A stretch of 64,000 nt of DNA from Thysanoteuthis rhombus (GCA_963457665.1 OY735220.1:33052969-33116968); one strand, 5' to 3'; positions 34,112 to 46,629 are shown, counted from the stretch's first letter. The notes: generated by a model from the sequence alone, not told the origin. Translations and numbers: made by a program.

Positions 34112-34638
34112 TTTGATGGCTATGGTTGTTCAACAATTCTTTTCAGTTATCTTATGAAATCATTTGTAGATATATAATATTTTTCTTTACAACCTATTTT
34201 TGAGTATTTAAAATATTATATGATCTCTGAATTTTTAATTGTCTTTTCAAGAAATATTTTTGGAATTTCTTTATTGGGATCAGGTCTGTACAATTTTAGC
34301 CCTAAAGAAAGACATGGCTAAGAAACCCTATCAAGTAATTCTTTATTTTCAACCTTTTTCCCAGCAACAATCTTAACAAAAACTGTGGAATCATTTCTGA
34401 CTCTCTTGTTTAAGAAAACTGGAACTTTCTTTTCTCTTTTTTTTTTTTTTTTTTTTTCTAGAAGACAAAAGAAAATTTATTTTTCAAATCAGGTTTGGTC
34501 TGCAACAGAGACAAAATTTCTCAAGGGCTTAATATGGCTTCTAACTTTATTATTCAAACAAAGATAAAGATAATACCAGAGAATTACGTCTGGAATACCT
34601 TCTCAGGAAATCAGAGAGAAAAAGATTTATAATATTAA
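34112..34638. other. A/T-rich sequence with a 22-base T run
   Basis: Poly-T at 34436-34457; no gene. Confidence 0.45.
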
Positions 34639-35086
34639 AAGGTCTGGTTAGTCACTCAATAAAAAATGTCAGGGAAAATGTGTTTTGGCAACATGTCATG
34701 TTGAGGTGATCAATTAGAAAAAAATGAAATGAGAGGTTTTCAATGAATAAGTTACTTCTCCCGCCTTTTGTTGGATTGGTGATCACTAAAAAGTTCAAAT
34801 TTTCAAAAAACGAGTGTGAATGTTACTGCACACAAACCAGGGGACAGATTTAGCATAAACTTACATCGTAAATTGAACCCCCCACAAAAACCCAGTTTTG
34901 TGGGGAATTCTCAAAAAACAAAATAACGTTTTTTTCCCTCGACATCATAAGAAGTAAATGTTCAATTTCTCAGCCCTCTAGCTCTGTTGGTTCAGCCTGG
35001 ACATGCCACTCATATATACTCAGCCAATCAAACCAACTTAAAAACTGGAGAAACCCTTATTGACAGTTTTGGTTGACAATTTCTAA
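34639..35086 (+). mobile_element. Family A repeat, near full length
   Basis: AAGGTCTGGTTAGTCACTCA to GGTTGACAATTTCTAAT with all blocks. Confidence 0.85.
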
Positions 35087-36228
35087 TTATGCTTAGATTT
35101 TCTCTAATGTTTGCTATTGAAATAGTCATAAGATTATAGACATAACAAATAGAACTATACAACATTATTAAAAATTAATCCCAGACACCTAATGTAAACA
35201 ACTACTAAATGCATCAGTGATTACTAAAAATATATTTATTGTCTGAGTATTCTTCAGTGCTTGGGGCAGGGCTTCATTTATTTCTCAGCAGTATGAAAAC
35301 TTTGCTGCAAATGAATCACAGTTCATTTTTTATGCTTAAATTGCCAATTTTCAAATAAAGATGTCTTAGTTTTTCTTTACAGCCACCAACGAACAAAAGA
35401 ATAAAACGTAAGAACAATATTGTATGAAATAATCAGAGTCATGTCTTGTGGCAGACCCATTCTGGTGAGCAAGTTTTAAAGAGTATGAGGACTACTAAAA
35501 GTAACCTGGATGTTATATTGACTACAAGCTCTTTATATCTTCTCTGTTATCCGTTTTGCCTATGGAATATGGATGGTTGTATCAAAGCCGACTAATAATT
35601 ATATTTATAATATTCCCCCATAAATGTGGGAAGAATTATCAAGGAGAAACTAGCAGGCTTCTCAAGGTCAGACTCGAGAAGCATAAAAAAAGCCATAAAG
35701 GTGAAATAGAAAATCTGGGATGACTGACCACATCTGGAGAGATAAGGGCAAGCGCTATCCCTCTGGGAAGAAGTCCAGTTTATGGACAGAGAACGCCGTT
35801 GAAAACTGAGAAAAATTGTTGAAACATCATGCATGTTGGCTGAGTGAATATCAGAGAAGTGCAGAGTTCAACTCAATAGGGACCAGGTATTGAAATCCAA
35901 GTCTATCAAGGAAAGGAAAGGAAAACATCCAAATCTTATATTATAAGTGTTCTACCCTTGGAGTAGAAAATTTCTGTTTACCATCATCACGTTCAGATAG
36001 TACACCCAGAGAAGGCCATAGAATGAATTGGCCAAAATGTTATGGTAAGAACACAAACAAGAAGGAGTTCAGTCTTATAAAAAATTCTTTGGATGTTAAT
36101 GACCATTTTCAGAACTACATGCAAAACTCATTTATTTAATAATTATAAGGTTTGCATGTATTACTAGGAAAATATTTTAATCATAATTATCAAAACAAAA
36201 TGGCTCCTTTGAGCCATTCATAAATACG
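35087..36228. other. Unassigned sequence
   Basis: An 80-codon minus frame (35592-35834) has no domain. 36008-36032 carries the GAAGGCCATAGAATGAA motif of the hairpin repeat at 26.1-26.3 kb, so at least this part is repetitive. Confidence 0.4.
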
Positions 36229-36412
36229 ATAATACCTTGAATAGTGTGGTTGTGATGTAGTATGGTTAAGATAATCCTGTGCAAATTAATGTAACATAGT
36301 ATAAGCTGAGAAAACAAAAACACTAAATTGTCATAAGATACTAAAAAATGTGGTTTTGAACAGTACAGAGATTTGGGGAACAAATTAACTGCACTATTCA
36401 AGGGATACTTGT
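36229..36412. mobile_element. Family C MITE, decayed copy
   Basis: Left AATACCTTGAATAGTGTGGT, right CTGCACTATTCAAGGGATAC: imperfect inverted ends like 12976-13288. Confidence 0.65.
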
Positions 36413-36945
36413 CTATGATACAATAGACCATGAGACAAATAAAAAAAAATTCTCATCATAAATATCAGAATCATATCCATCAAAAACCTTTTGTAATTCC
36501 ACTACAAGGAAGAACATCAATTACAGGCTAAATTTAAACAAAAATTTAAATTTCAAATTTCTTTTCTAAGATTTTTTCTCTTAAAATTCCTAACACAACT
36601 ATTATTTCATCCAGACATCATTTTCAAATTCAAAAATTCTATTTTAAGTTTTATGGTAAAAGTTTCGTACACATTTTTACCAATTGACTTAATGTGTATT
36701 TTAATTTTGAATATGTATTTTTAATTTGCATTGTATACTGAGATGCCCATAGACGCGTTTTTATTTGATAAATAAAAGAGTTTTGTGATTAAAATTCTTA
36801 TTCTTTATGAATGTTTTATGTATGAATTATATTGAGCATTTCTTTCTTTTGCTGTGAATCAAAGATCAATACTTTCGAGAGATGCGATTGATATCTTTAG
36901 AGAATGCATCTAAGTTATAAATAATATTAAAAACAATACATAGTT
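36413..36945. other. A/T-rich sequence, no gene recognised
   Basis: Nothing seen. Confidence 0.5.
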
Positions 36946-37400
36946 TGATGACTGGTCTCCATTCTGTCTCTACAGACACTGGAATATCTCCTCCAGGGCA
37001 CATGCCTAGGTGAAGCTTACAGAGATCCAGGGATGTTCAGTCATCAGAATACCCCTCTCAGCCTTGCTGATGTATCCCAGAGTAAAGCAGAGAGCAATAT
37101 TTCCGGCATCAGCTTGGCTGTAAGAACTGTCGGAAGGATGTCAAACCACCTTGAGGGGGCATTACCACTCCTTGGTTTTGAGTCGGAGTTGTCCTCCTCC
37201 TAGACTGGTTGCCATCCCAATGGTAGAGAACCCAATATACCCTGATATTTTACCCATGTTGGGTGGGGGGAGAAAAGATAGCTCCATGCCTTTCTCAAAG
37301 GCACTAGTGCGAAGTGAACATAAACAATCTCTGACCAGAGTTTGAACTTAAGTTGGCAATTCCAGTATGCATGCTGTTAACGCTTCTCCAATCATACCTC
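36946..37400 (-). mobile_element. Possible tRNA-derived SINE
   Basis: Unusually complex, G+C-richer block. Reading the minus strand from 37400: a tRNA-like GGAGAAGCGTTAACAGCATG then AAGTTCAAACTCTGG (B-box-like GTTCAAACT), followed by a body to ~36946. The 64-codon + frame inside is incidental. The head is degenerate, so this is tentative. Confidence 0.4.
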
Positions 37401-37792
37401 ATAATTTTATGTAACTACATTTCATGAATTTTGCAATAACAACAATGTGGATAGACTTGACTGTAAATTGACAAAATTTAAATCTACCTATCTATCTAAC
37501 CGTCCCTCTGTCTGTTCTAAACACTAAATGCTGAGATGGAAAACAAGAAAAATTCAATATTTTCCTTGATTTTCGAAATAACTCTAACTAATAATCTCTA
37601 TTGTTTTTCATGTTCCTGATAATGATCCAAGAATGATCTAATGTGCTAAAACTCAAACACATGAACAATTCTTATACTTATTTGATCGACATAATCGATA
37701 CTTCATGTGAAAATAGGGAACGTTACCTAATTAATGATACTTGTCTGTTGTCTTTTGTAAAAGTTGCTGAAGAGAAAAATTGCTGCCTATGT

Positions 37793-37825
37793 TTATCTAT
37801 CTATCTATCTCTATATGTATACTAG
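37793..37825. repeat. TCTA tetranucleotide array
   Basis: TTTATCTATCTATCTATCTC. Confidence 0.85.
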
Positions 37826-39010
37826 CTGAGATACCTGGCATTGCCTGGAAAAAAAGTCTCTAACCATGACATTGGGTAGCAGATGATATCTTATAGAGAT
37901 TTCATTAAAAACACTGGTCTGGTATGCGTAGCCCATTTTGAAACTTGAAAGATTAATTTTTCTCAAAACTGAGTATTCATTTAATCACTTTTGGCATTAG
38001 GAGTTTGCTTGTCAAAGCAGACTGCGAGATTTAAGTTGTGCCCATATTTTATTATTATGTGTGGATTTGGATAAGGGTCAGATTGGGGTCATTGTTTTTG
38101 CTCTGAGAAAAATATGTTTTATTGTCAGTTTATGGTTAGATTCTTAAAGAAGATTCTGCCAAACCAGTATTAGCACTGATAGAAGGAGAAATTCATGTCA
38201 ATGGTCATCTATGACAAATGGAAAGTAAGGATGCAGTTCAGCATCATAGCTACATAGTAAATAGAACCCCTGTCTTATAAAACTTTCAAATATATCTTTT
38301 CTCAAAACTGACAGATTTCTGGAAAATTTGAAGGTCCAATAAATTGAAAGCACAAAAAAACAAAAGAAAGAAGGTGAAATTTTCTCCTACGGGTCTGAAT
38401 TTAGTCAGCTTATTGTATTCACCGCATATCTAAACACTGGTGTATTGTTGCTCTCACTGATATTTTAGTTTGTCTTTGGTTTTTTAAATCAATAGTTTAT
38501 TTTTGATAAAATTCGGCCTTAATATATGTGTAGTAGGTAAATTGTGATCTGCTGATTTTGATATGCCTTCGTTTTTTCCTTTGAATTACCTCACCGGTGG
38601 GGCCAATACACATTCCAAATCACACCTGTGCAGGTCAGGGCACAGTCTTGGGAAAACTGGCATGAGCATTGAGAGAAAGAAAAATTGACATCCATGGTCC
38701 TTAAAATGAATGGAAATTACAGTTGCAGTTTAACATCATAACTACAATGTAAAAAAAACTAAAAACTATCTCCTTTCTCGAACCTGCCAAATTTCCAGAT
38801 AGTTTGAAGGTCTAATAATTTGAAAGCAGATGAAATATGAAGAAAAGAATTAAAATTTTGTGCTCTATATGATATAATCACTCAAAATTACATTAGCACT
38901 GAGGAGAAAGATCAGAAAAATACAAATAAAAAGTATTTTTGCACTAACTTGATTTCTGAGGGCAAGAATACAAACTCCATAGAAATCAATGATTTCTTTT
39001 ATTCGCTATT
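37821..39010 (+). repeat. Family G-like repeat with an internal direct duplication
   Basis: Begins ACTAGCTGAGATACCTGGCA like the other G copies. A ~240-base unit (AGCATCATAGCTACATAG / AACATCATAACTACAATG, then GACAGATTTCTGGAAAATTT / GCCAAATTTCCAGATAGTTT, then GAAGGTC and AATTTGAAAGC) occurs at about 38155-38400 and 38630-38880. Confidence 0.5.
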
Positions 39011-39110
39011 CCTGAGACCTGCTGATTTTGGACGTGTCACTTTTTCTGATCTGTGATGTATGGTTTTTAACATCTTAGAGTACAAACATGCCACATACGT
39101 TTGTACTTTA

Positions 39111-39113
<3 letters not shown>

Positions 39114-39162
<49 letters not shown>
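39114..39162. repeat. AT dinucleotide microsatellite
   Basis: Uninterrupted (AT)n, ending GTATGATTAT. Confidence 0.95.
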
Positions 39163-39165
<3 letters not shown>

Positions 39166-40755
39166 ATTATAAATTGCCATATATTAAAACCATTATGAAA
39201 TGATTTCCTGTTACTACACAGTGAATCTATCACTTGGCTTATACAACATTAATAGGACAAACAGCAACTGATACATTCACCACACTATATAATAATGGCA
39301 GATCATTTCATTAGAGAATTTTGATATGATATAATGCGATTCAAAACATTCTGTCGGATCATGTATCTATTTCCTGATAATATGTAAATATATGTACTAG
39401 TATTAGAAATGACAGGATTTGTTACATACAGATCAACATTTCTGCCCACAGTCTTACTCCCCAGCCATCTGCCAAGTATCTGAGTGTAGTATCTGTGCAC
39501 TCATTAAAATATTATACATATTGCTTTTTTTATGTGGATTCTATCACTAATGATCTGGGTTAAAAATCGGTAACTGGAGAAAAAGTCATAGCTATGTTCA
39601 GTAGGTGAAAAAACATTATGAAAAACATCATAACTTAGGTTCATTTCCTGGGTAGGAGAAAAATGTCAATTAAAAATATTTAATAATTACTTTTTTACTA
39701 TGATATTTGTTTGTTGCAATCCGAAATTCTAACATCTTGTTTCTAGTCAAATTACTTGTTTAAAAAAATCTCATCCATCAATATTATCTTTCCAAAGTGC
39801 ATAGTCTCAGTATGGTGATTTATTGTTTTTATATCATAAAAATCATAAGATTTGTAAACAGATGTCAAAATTTGCACAATTTGTAGAATATAGTAAAAGA
39901 TAATTTTGAAAAATGGAAATGTTGAAAACTAAATGACTGTATGAGTATTTTTTTAAAAATATTTAGATAGAAGCCTTTGTGTTGAATATAAAGAGGCCAT
40001 GCAGTTAATTATTATTTTTCCTCAAGATTATCTACTTGATTGCAATAATTCATTTTCCTCTGAACTTTATAAACTTTGAATCAATAAAGTTAATTAAAAA
40101 AAATTAGATTCATGGTTTCAAAACAATTCTCAGTGAGGTAAAATATTTATTTCATCACTAGAAAACTTTGTAAAACCTGGTTTTGGCTTTTCAAATTCAA
40201 AACATTGTTGACATTTGAGAAGATTTTCTGTAGCTATGGATAACTGTGAACTCTTGTGCGTAAAAAAATTATTTAAAAAAAAATTTGTTATGTATCATCT
40301 GAGAAAAGTTGTTTTTAAAAAAATTGAATTTACTCTGGGTAAAAATATTTTTGATTACACAATGAATGTCTCGAAAACAGAAAGAACATGAAGAACACTG
40401 GATTTTTTTTTTTGATCTTGAAAGTGTTCTATTTTGTCATTATTTTGCTTTAATGAGCTTTTGGATTAAAAAAGAAATTTACTTAAAAAAGATAAAAAAC
40501 TCAATGTGACTCCTTCAAATAATTACCAACCTTGAACTAAAGCTAAAAAAGAAAAATCATTCTTCAATTAAGATTTATTTAACATGCATCTTATGTAGCT
40601 GTTAGCTTGGCATAAGAGTTACCATTTCTGACTATCACCCCTTTGGATTCAGGTTCAAATCACGCTGTATCGTTGTTATTAATTCTAAGTTGATTTGGCT
40701 CTGAATGACTCTTTGAGCAGAACCAACCAACAAATGAATCAACAAATCTGATGAC
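39163..40755. other. A/T-rich sequence, no gene recognised
   Basis: The longest clear repeat-free stretch of the interior; only short low-complexity frames. Confidence 0.5.
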
Positions 40756-40925
40756 TTTGTTATCTATATATATATATATGTATATATGTAGAAAAGAAAA
40801 TATATGTACAGTATATCATATATATTTTTTGTAATTTCTTCATTCCAAAAGTGCTAAATACTTGATATAGAACCAAGTGTCAATATTACATCGAGATTTG
40901 GTCTATAGATATGATAGATCAAAAT

Positions 40926-40958
<33 letters not shown>

Positions 40959-41098
40959 CCATATAATTTTGGTCAATCATATATATATATGTGTATATAT
41001 ATATATAATTGAAACTTTTTCAAATTTGGTAATTCATTGAGTGACTATTAATAATTCTTGAAGGAATTCTCCACAAATTCTATGTACACACACACACT

Positions 41099-41135
<37 letters not shown>

Positions 41136-41140
41136 CAGAA
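40756..41140. repeat. Cluster of AT and AC microsatellites
   Basis: (AT)n at 40765-40795, 40927-40957 and 40979-41006, then (AC)n(AT)n at 41084-41134. GATCAAAATTATGTATAT at 40917 and ATATAATTTTGGTC at 40963 form a small inverted pair around one array. Confidence 0.85.
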
Positions 41141-41654
41141 GGATTTATATTCTAAAAGCATATGTGGTGTGAGTGGATTTTATATATAGATAAATAGTGT
41201 AAAAGAATGAACACCAAGACATGATATGATCACCATTCAAGCCTTCTTTATAATCAATAAACACCGTAAATTGCCCAATGTAGCATCAGTAATTCTCTGT
41301 AAGTCATTTTATTTTTAGGTCAGAATTGAATGGTGAGACTAAAGTAGCCAGATGATTGCAAACCAAAATGTTTCAACTACTCAAGTAATATCCATTCAGA
41401 AAACCGAAAATGTTGCCAATTTAACTAATCTCTTGACTCAATTTAGCCTTTTTGTATTTCTGCTGAACCATACCTCAGGCTAAAACGACGAGTTGTCCAG
41501 CTGGGATGAAAAGAGATGCTCTTCTATAAAAACAGGATTCTGAATCAAAGCTTGTCACTGTTTGAATGAGGATCAACTTTATGCGATTGGCTGAAAATCA
41601 ATGATGTGTCATTTATCATCAACTCTTAATTTCATGCCCCATTGACTAATCTAC

Positions 41655-42180
41655 TACTTAACCTTAGGAATTAATTCCACACCATATGTTATGTTACTTT
41701 CTATCTTATCAAGCTCCTTTAGTATTGGATATTGTGGACTTCTTTCACACAAAGGTGTTACTTTTCATACCTGCCATTCCCTGCCACCTATTAACACTAC
41801 TAGTTCTCAAACATGAACAAACTCCTTTCCATTACCAACTACTTTTTAATACTATTAGTTCTCAAATATAAACAAACTCCCAGCCATTTCCTGCTATTTC
41901 TGGATACTGCTAGTTCTCAAACACAAATAAACTTCCCGCCATTCCGTTCCACAAGTTTCATTAACATTCGAGAACTTATAGTATTAAGAAGTGTCAGGGA
42001 TTTTTTTTTTTCATCAGAACTTTTCATAAATGTATGGCAGGGTGTGGCAAGGATAAAAAGTATGGCCATGTTAAGGATTGATTTCATACCAAATGTTATT
42101 TTGATTCTAACTTATCAAGTTGTCTCAGTATTGGATATTGGTGACTTCTTTCACCGACATCTCTTATTTTTTTTCCATCC
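41655..42180 (+). repeat. Duplicated segment around a 55-base minisatellite
   Basis: AGTATTGGATATTGTGGACTT... and AGTATTGGATATTGGTGACTT..., each after TTATCAAG, occur at about 41670-41770 and 42075-42170. Between them a unit starting TAGTTCTCAAA recurs at 41801, 41856 and 41911, an exact period of 55. The frames of 61 and 123 codons across it are translated repeats. Confidence 0.7.
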
Positions 42181-42414
42181 CTAAACAAGTATAAGAGCAC
42201 ATGTATTATTCATCTATTAACATCATTCATTAGTGTTTCTATTTCTGTGTTTAATAATAATATAATAAAAAATGCTGAACCTGTACATTCTATTATTACA
42301 TCATGGCATTAATGATATATGCCTTTCATGACATCAGATCTCTTCCTTCTTTCTGTTGTTTAATGTAAGTGAGACTAACCAACAGACCGAAAAGCGTCTA
42401 ATAGAGATGTGTGG

Positions 42415-42602
42415 ACACATCTAAAAAAAGTAAAACAAGAAAGATAGAAATGAGAAGTAAAAGTTAAAATTTTCAGCCCTCTAGCTGTATTGGTACTGCC
42501 TATACGTGCAGAACATAGGTGAATGGCTTGTTAGCCAGACCCACTTGAAAACAGGAGAAACCTATGTTGAGAGATCTAGTGACAGTTTTTGTAAACAATT
42601 TC
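42415..42602 (+). mobile_element. Family A 3' fragment
   Basis: AAAATTTTCAGCCCTCTAGC to AACAATTTCTAAAT; the 5' half is missing, leaving a 5'-truncated copy. Confidence 0.75.
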
Positions 42603-42689
42603 TAAATGACTTTACTTTTGTTTATTTTAAATAAATGGTTTCTATTGCTTTTGTCTTGGATGAAATTCTATCTACCTGTACCAATGATG

Positions 42690-42879
42690 AACCTATGTAT
42701 GCCTCCTTTCGTCTTGGCAGATGGTCTTGAGCTGCTTTACCTGGGCACATAGTATGGAGGGAGTGTTCAGCCCAAGTTTCACTTCTCTTCTCTCGACTAT
42801 GCTAAATGCTTCCAAAAGGAAAGTACCGGTCAATATGTTCGGAGATGAGCATGACTGCAGGATATGCCACCCCTGCTGG
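42690..42879 (-). mobile_element. Probable body of the 5S-derived SINE
   Basis: Complex, G+C-richer sequence directly downstream (minus strand) of the 5S-like head; the 67-codon + frame here reads through both. The end is not defined. Confidence 0.35.
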
Positions 42880-42975
42880 TTAAAGCACCTTGTATTTCCA
42901 GATGGTCACCCATCTACGTACTGATCAGGCTTGATGTTGCTTGACTCTGGTGATTGTACAAGGCCTGATGTATCG
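42880..42975 (-). pseudogene. 5S rRNA-like sequence (5S-derived SINE head)
   Basis: On the minus strand: CCTGATCAGTACGTAGATGG then TGACCATCTGGAAATACA then AGGTGCTTT, lining up in order with the 3' half of eukaryotic 5S rRNA (TGGTTAGTAC, GGATGGGAGACC, TGGGAATAC, GGTGCTGT). The 5' half is decayed and there are many substitutions, so it is not a functional 5S gene. The sequence below 42880 is probably the body of a SINE3-type element. Confidence 0.6.
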
Positions 42976-43130
42976 AAAATGATTTGGCTGTAACTGATGA
43001 ACCTATTTGTTTGGATGTAAAAAGCAAATATTGACAAGTTCAATCTACAAACAATTGTATTTTGAGACAAGGTGTAATTGTTGGGCTGGAATTATTGGAG
43101 TTTGGCGAGACTCCTGATTCTATCTTTGGT

Positions 43131-43424
43131 ATTAGAAACTGTCAACCAAAACTGGCGACATAGGTTTCTTAGGTTTTCAAGTTGGTCCGGCTGGTTATGA
43201 ATGTATCATGTGTACAGGCTGAACCAATGGAGCAAAAGGTGTGAAATTTTAAATATTTACCCCTTATAATGTTTAGAAAGAACAGTTTTTACGTTTTTTT
43301 TAAATACCCCCCCCCATAATAGGTTTTTAGTTCAGGTTCAATTTGCCATGTAAATTCGTGCTGAATTGTTCCCTTAGTTTGTGTCTGGCTGCATTCACGC
43401 TTGGTTTTTAAAAATTTGGACCTG
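43131..43424 (-). mobile_element. Family A repeat, reverse, lacking the 5' part
   Basis: From ATTAGAAACTGTCAACCAAA to TGCATTCACGCTTGG and AAAAATTTGGACCTG, then unrelated sequence. Confidence 0.8.
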
Positions 43425-44413
43425 TAGGGGTTAGGGTTTCCAGAACAATATCTTAGATTTGAAGAAAGGCATCTTGTAGTGAGAACAACGTTATTTGGAA
43501 TGTACATATAATTTTGAGCAAAAAGGTTTGCTAAAAATTAAAAATCTATCCATTTTTAGCCATCAAGGGGGATAACTTTCATCAATCTTTATGCTATTAT
43601 ATTATTTTTTTTAAAAATAACCAAGAAATACTAAATTTCTATGAACATAATTAGTGTTCTTCTCCTTTGATGCATTTGTTAGAAGTTATTTTGAACAAAT
43701 TTTTAGATTTTGAGCTTCATCTGTCAACAGAAATCTTGAATTATTAAAAATATCAAAGCTTTGGTCACAGTTATTGTAATTTGCATAACCGCTGTCTCCT
43801 ACATGAAGTAAGAGAAGATTTCTGATAGAGATGTTTAAGTGGTAACAGTAATTGGATAAGTCTGACTGATTTAAGTTGCCAATGACAAATTTAAGTGCTT
43901 CAGTTTTTCAACTTTCATTCAACTGTCAACAAGTAGAATTTTTATTTATTTATCTATCTTAATATCTTATCTTTAGCTTTCCTTAATATCATATCTTCAC
44001 TCGTTTCTTTTAAAAAACACATTTGTAAAACCCCAGTCAAGTCTGAGGATTTAATTCTCGACAAATGACTTCTCATTCACCAATCTATTGATTTCTGGCA
44101 ATATTATTCACTCATGCTCTTTACTTGTCAAATGAAAGAAAAATTATTATAAATAATCTATAAATTATTTAGTCTTTCACTGACCCACTTTTTTATGTGG
44201 TCTTCTTCTCATAGAAGAAATGTTACAAAGTGTTTTTCCTTTTTCTAATTTAGTTTTAATACATTTCATTTTTTTTTAGCTTGATCAATAATTTATTCAG
44301 ACTGAATTTTCAAAATGTTCTTCTTTTTGATCGCAAGATTGAATTACCTGTGCTTCTTGCTTCATGTAGAAAAAGAATACTGACATTGTGAATTGATGAA
44401 AGCTATAAAAATG
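43425..44413. other. A/T-rich sequence, no gene recognised
   Basis: Nothing gene-like; the minus frame at 43289-43507 starts in family A. Confidence 0.45.
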
Positions 44414-44843
44414 GACAGGTCTGGTTAGTCTCTCAACAGATAATGTGCTTTGGCAGCATGCTGTGTTGAGGGGTTGATAAAATTTTAAAAATCGAAAAAA
44501 TTGGGATGATCAATGAATAAGTTACTTCTCTCGCCTTTTGATCCATGATAATCTCAAAAAAAGTTCAAAATTTTCCAAAAACAAGCACGAATGCTCCCGG
44601 ACACAAACTGAAAGACAAATTTAGCGTGAACTTACATTGCAAATTGAACCCCCCCCCCAAAAAAAATCCAATAGAAATTTCTTTTAAAAACAAAAAAAGT
44701 ACTTTTTGTAGACATAATAAGAAGTAAATGTTCAAATTTTCAGCCCTCTTTCAGCACAAAACAAACACACATGCATAGATAGCCAGCTAGACCAACTTGA
44801 AACTCAAGAAACCTATGTTGACAGTTTTGGTTGACGGTTTCTA
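44414..44843 (+). mobile_element. Family A repeat, near full length
   Basis: ACAGGTCTGGTTAGTCTCTC to GGTTGACGGTTTCTAT. Confidence 0.85.
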
Positions 44844-45249
44844 TCAGAATATCCTATTAAATATTCTGAATAATTTCTCTTGATCTTCTGCCATCTGTAA
44901 CTTATTGATTGATTGATCAGGCCAGTTAGTGATTTGTTTAAATTACTTTTCCATTTTTATGATTTATTATAAAAGAAGTTTTCAATTATATCATGTGGAT
45001 TGAAATAAATTAATTTGCCATTTTCATCAACTTTTAATTTAAAATACATAAGAAATTACTCAAGGTGATGACAATCTCATTTACAACTATTAATCACTGA
45101 TGTTAAAAACGAGAGGGTGTTAAAAAATTAATTCATATTAGCTTAAGTGCTACTCATTGATTAAAATCCTTTGTAGCAAACCTAAAATGTCAATACAAAT
45201 CTCAAAGATGAATTACCATGTTGTTAGGTGATTTTTGTCCCTAGGCAGG

Positions 45250-45510
45250 GAGTGTTATTTTCTGATTGCTTAGGTGTAAAAAGTTTAGAAAATGGCTATT
45301 ATTCCCTTCAAATATTGCATCCGTGGCCAGGACAGTGATATTTCCCTTCGATTGTTTTTCTTACTTTAAATGATCAAATATGTGCAATTTTGCCAATTGT
45401 CCAATAGGAAATAACTAGATTTCAAATTATCACTGTCCAGGTCATATACACAAAGTTTGAAAGGAATAATTGACATCTTTTTTTTATACGTTTTCTGATA
45501 TAATCAATTA
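45250..45510. mobile_element. Family I hairpin MITE, copy 1
   Basis: Arms of ~90 bases: left AGTGTTATTTTCTGATTGCT, AAATGGCTATTATTCCCTTC, CCAGGACAGTGATA; right TATCACTGTCCAGGTCATAT, AGTTTGAAAGGAATAATTGA and on. The second copy sits next to the receptor (57026-57298). Confidence 0.75.
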
Positions 45511-45594
45511 GAATGCTGAGTTGGGGGGGGGGGATCAATTAAAAAATTGGATAGGAGGTTATTAATGAATATGTTATCTCTTTTGTTTTTTGTT
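45511..45594 (+). mobile_element. Family A internal fragment
   Basis: GCTGAGTTGGGGGGGG, GATCAATTAAAAAATTGG, TTATTAATGAATATGTTA: part of the GTGATCA region only. Confidence 0.6.
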
Positions 45595-45648
45595 GCTCTG
45601 CTGAAGGCTTGCCATCCTAGAGTGATTCTTTGCTTGATTTCCTCTTCA
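45595..45648 (-). pseudogene. Short LINE fragment
   Basis: CTTGCCATCCTAGAGTGATT and TTGCTTGATTTCCTCTTC resemble 21786-21832 inside the RTE-like relic. Less than 60 bases. Confidence 0.4.
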
Positions 45649-45727
45649 AAAAATATATTTATTCATTAGAATGAAATAAGCCCCTGCATATTTCTAATAT
45701 AAACTTTGGTAGCTATGTAAAGCTTGT

Positions 45728-45800
45728 CAGTATAGCTCAATTGGTTAGATACCAGCCTACTAATCAATTGGTCATGATTTCAAATCATATTACTCAGCAA
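45728..45800 (+). ncRNA. tRNA-like sequence (SINE head)
   Basis: GTATAGCTCAATTGGTTAGA fits a tRNA A box, and GATTTCAAATC stands where the B box should be. The T arm and acceptor stem do not pair properly, so it is a tRNA-derived relic. Confidence 0.4.
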
Positions 45801-46334
45801 GTTAGGTGAGGATTGTATTTGTTCTTCTTGTTCTTGTTACGGTAGGAAAACAAAGTCAACTCTAGGTTCGGATTGGAGTTTGACGATACGTGTATGCATA
45901 TGAATTTATATAAATATATGTGCACATACAGATAAAGATATATGTGAATGAAAGTCTTTGTGTATAGCAGAGATGAAAGGTTTCAAGACAAATCAATAAA
46001 AACATTTTTAGGGCAAATAGAATCAACAGAAACATCAAATGAAAATGACGGAAAGAAAGAAAAAATGACCAGAAGATTTTATTTAAAACCAAATTCATCA
46101 AACTACAATAGAAAAATATCTTTGCATACATATATGCACTGTGATTATTCAACTACTAATTCACCAGATATATTAGTCAGCACAAACGGCATTGCATTGT
46201 CAAGTTGGAAGTTGTTTGGATCAACAGCTCTTGAGAAATCTAATAAACATAAATAAAATAATATTACTGAATATAAATCGTTCTTCATGGTTTTCTATGA
46301 ATTATTTACCTTGACTTTTGCTCTTTAGAATTAT
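45801..46334. other. A/T-rich sequence, frames not supported
   Basis: A 102-codon + frame (45948-46256) and a 96-codon minus frame (45862-46152) overlap; neither shows a domain, and the minus one ends in TATA-type repeats. Not called. Confidence 0.35.
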
Positions 46335-46505
46335 TTAAATTTGGGTATGAAATATCTATATTGGTGACACTGAAGATAAGTAATCAAAATACTTCAAAAC
46401 ATAGTTTTGTATGTTTATATGACTGATTGGAAATTATTTCACATGACAATTATGGTAGGCTGCTCCATGCACCATAAAGTCTGGCACCTTCCAAACATAC
46501 ACTTT
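46335..46505 (+). repeat. Repeat family H
   Basis: ATACTTCAAAACATAGTTTT, ACATGACAATTATGGTAGGC, CACCATAAAGTCTGG. Confidence 0.6.
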
Positions 46506-46629
46506 TGTTACTTTTAAAGCTACAAATAACTGCCTCTTCTTCCTCTTTATTTTCGACTCTTTCATTTTTAGGTGTTGTTTGTGCTTAATATTTTTCATAT
46601 TTTTTCTTTAACCATATCTACTTTTCATT

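Noticed and set aside
41813..42184. 123-codon + frame
   Set aside because: Runs through the 55-base minisatellite and a duplicated repeat.
42880..42975. Functional 5S rRNA gene
   Set aside because: Only the 3' half aligns and many conserved bases are changed.
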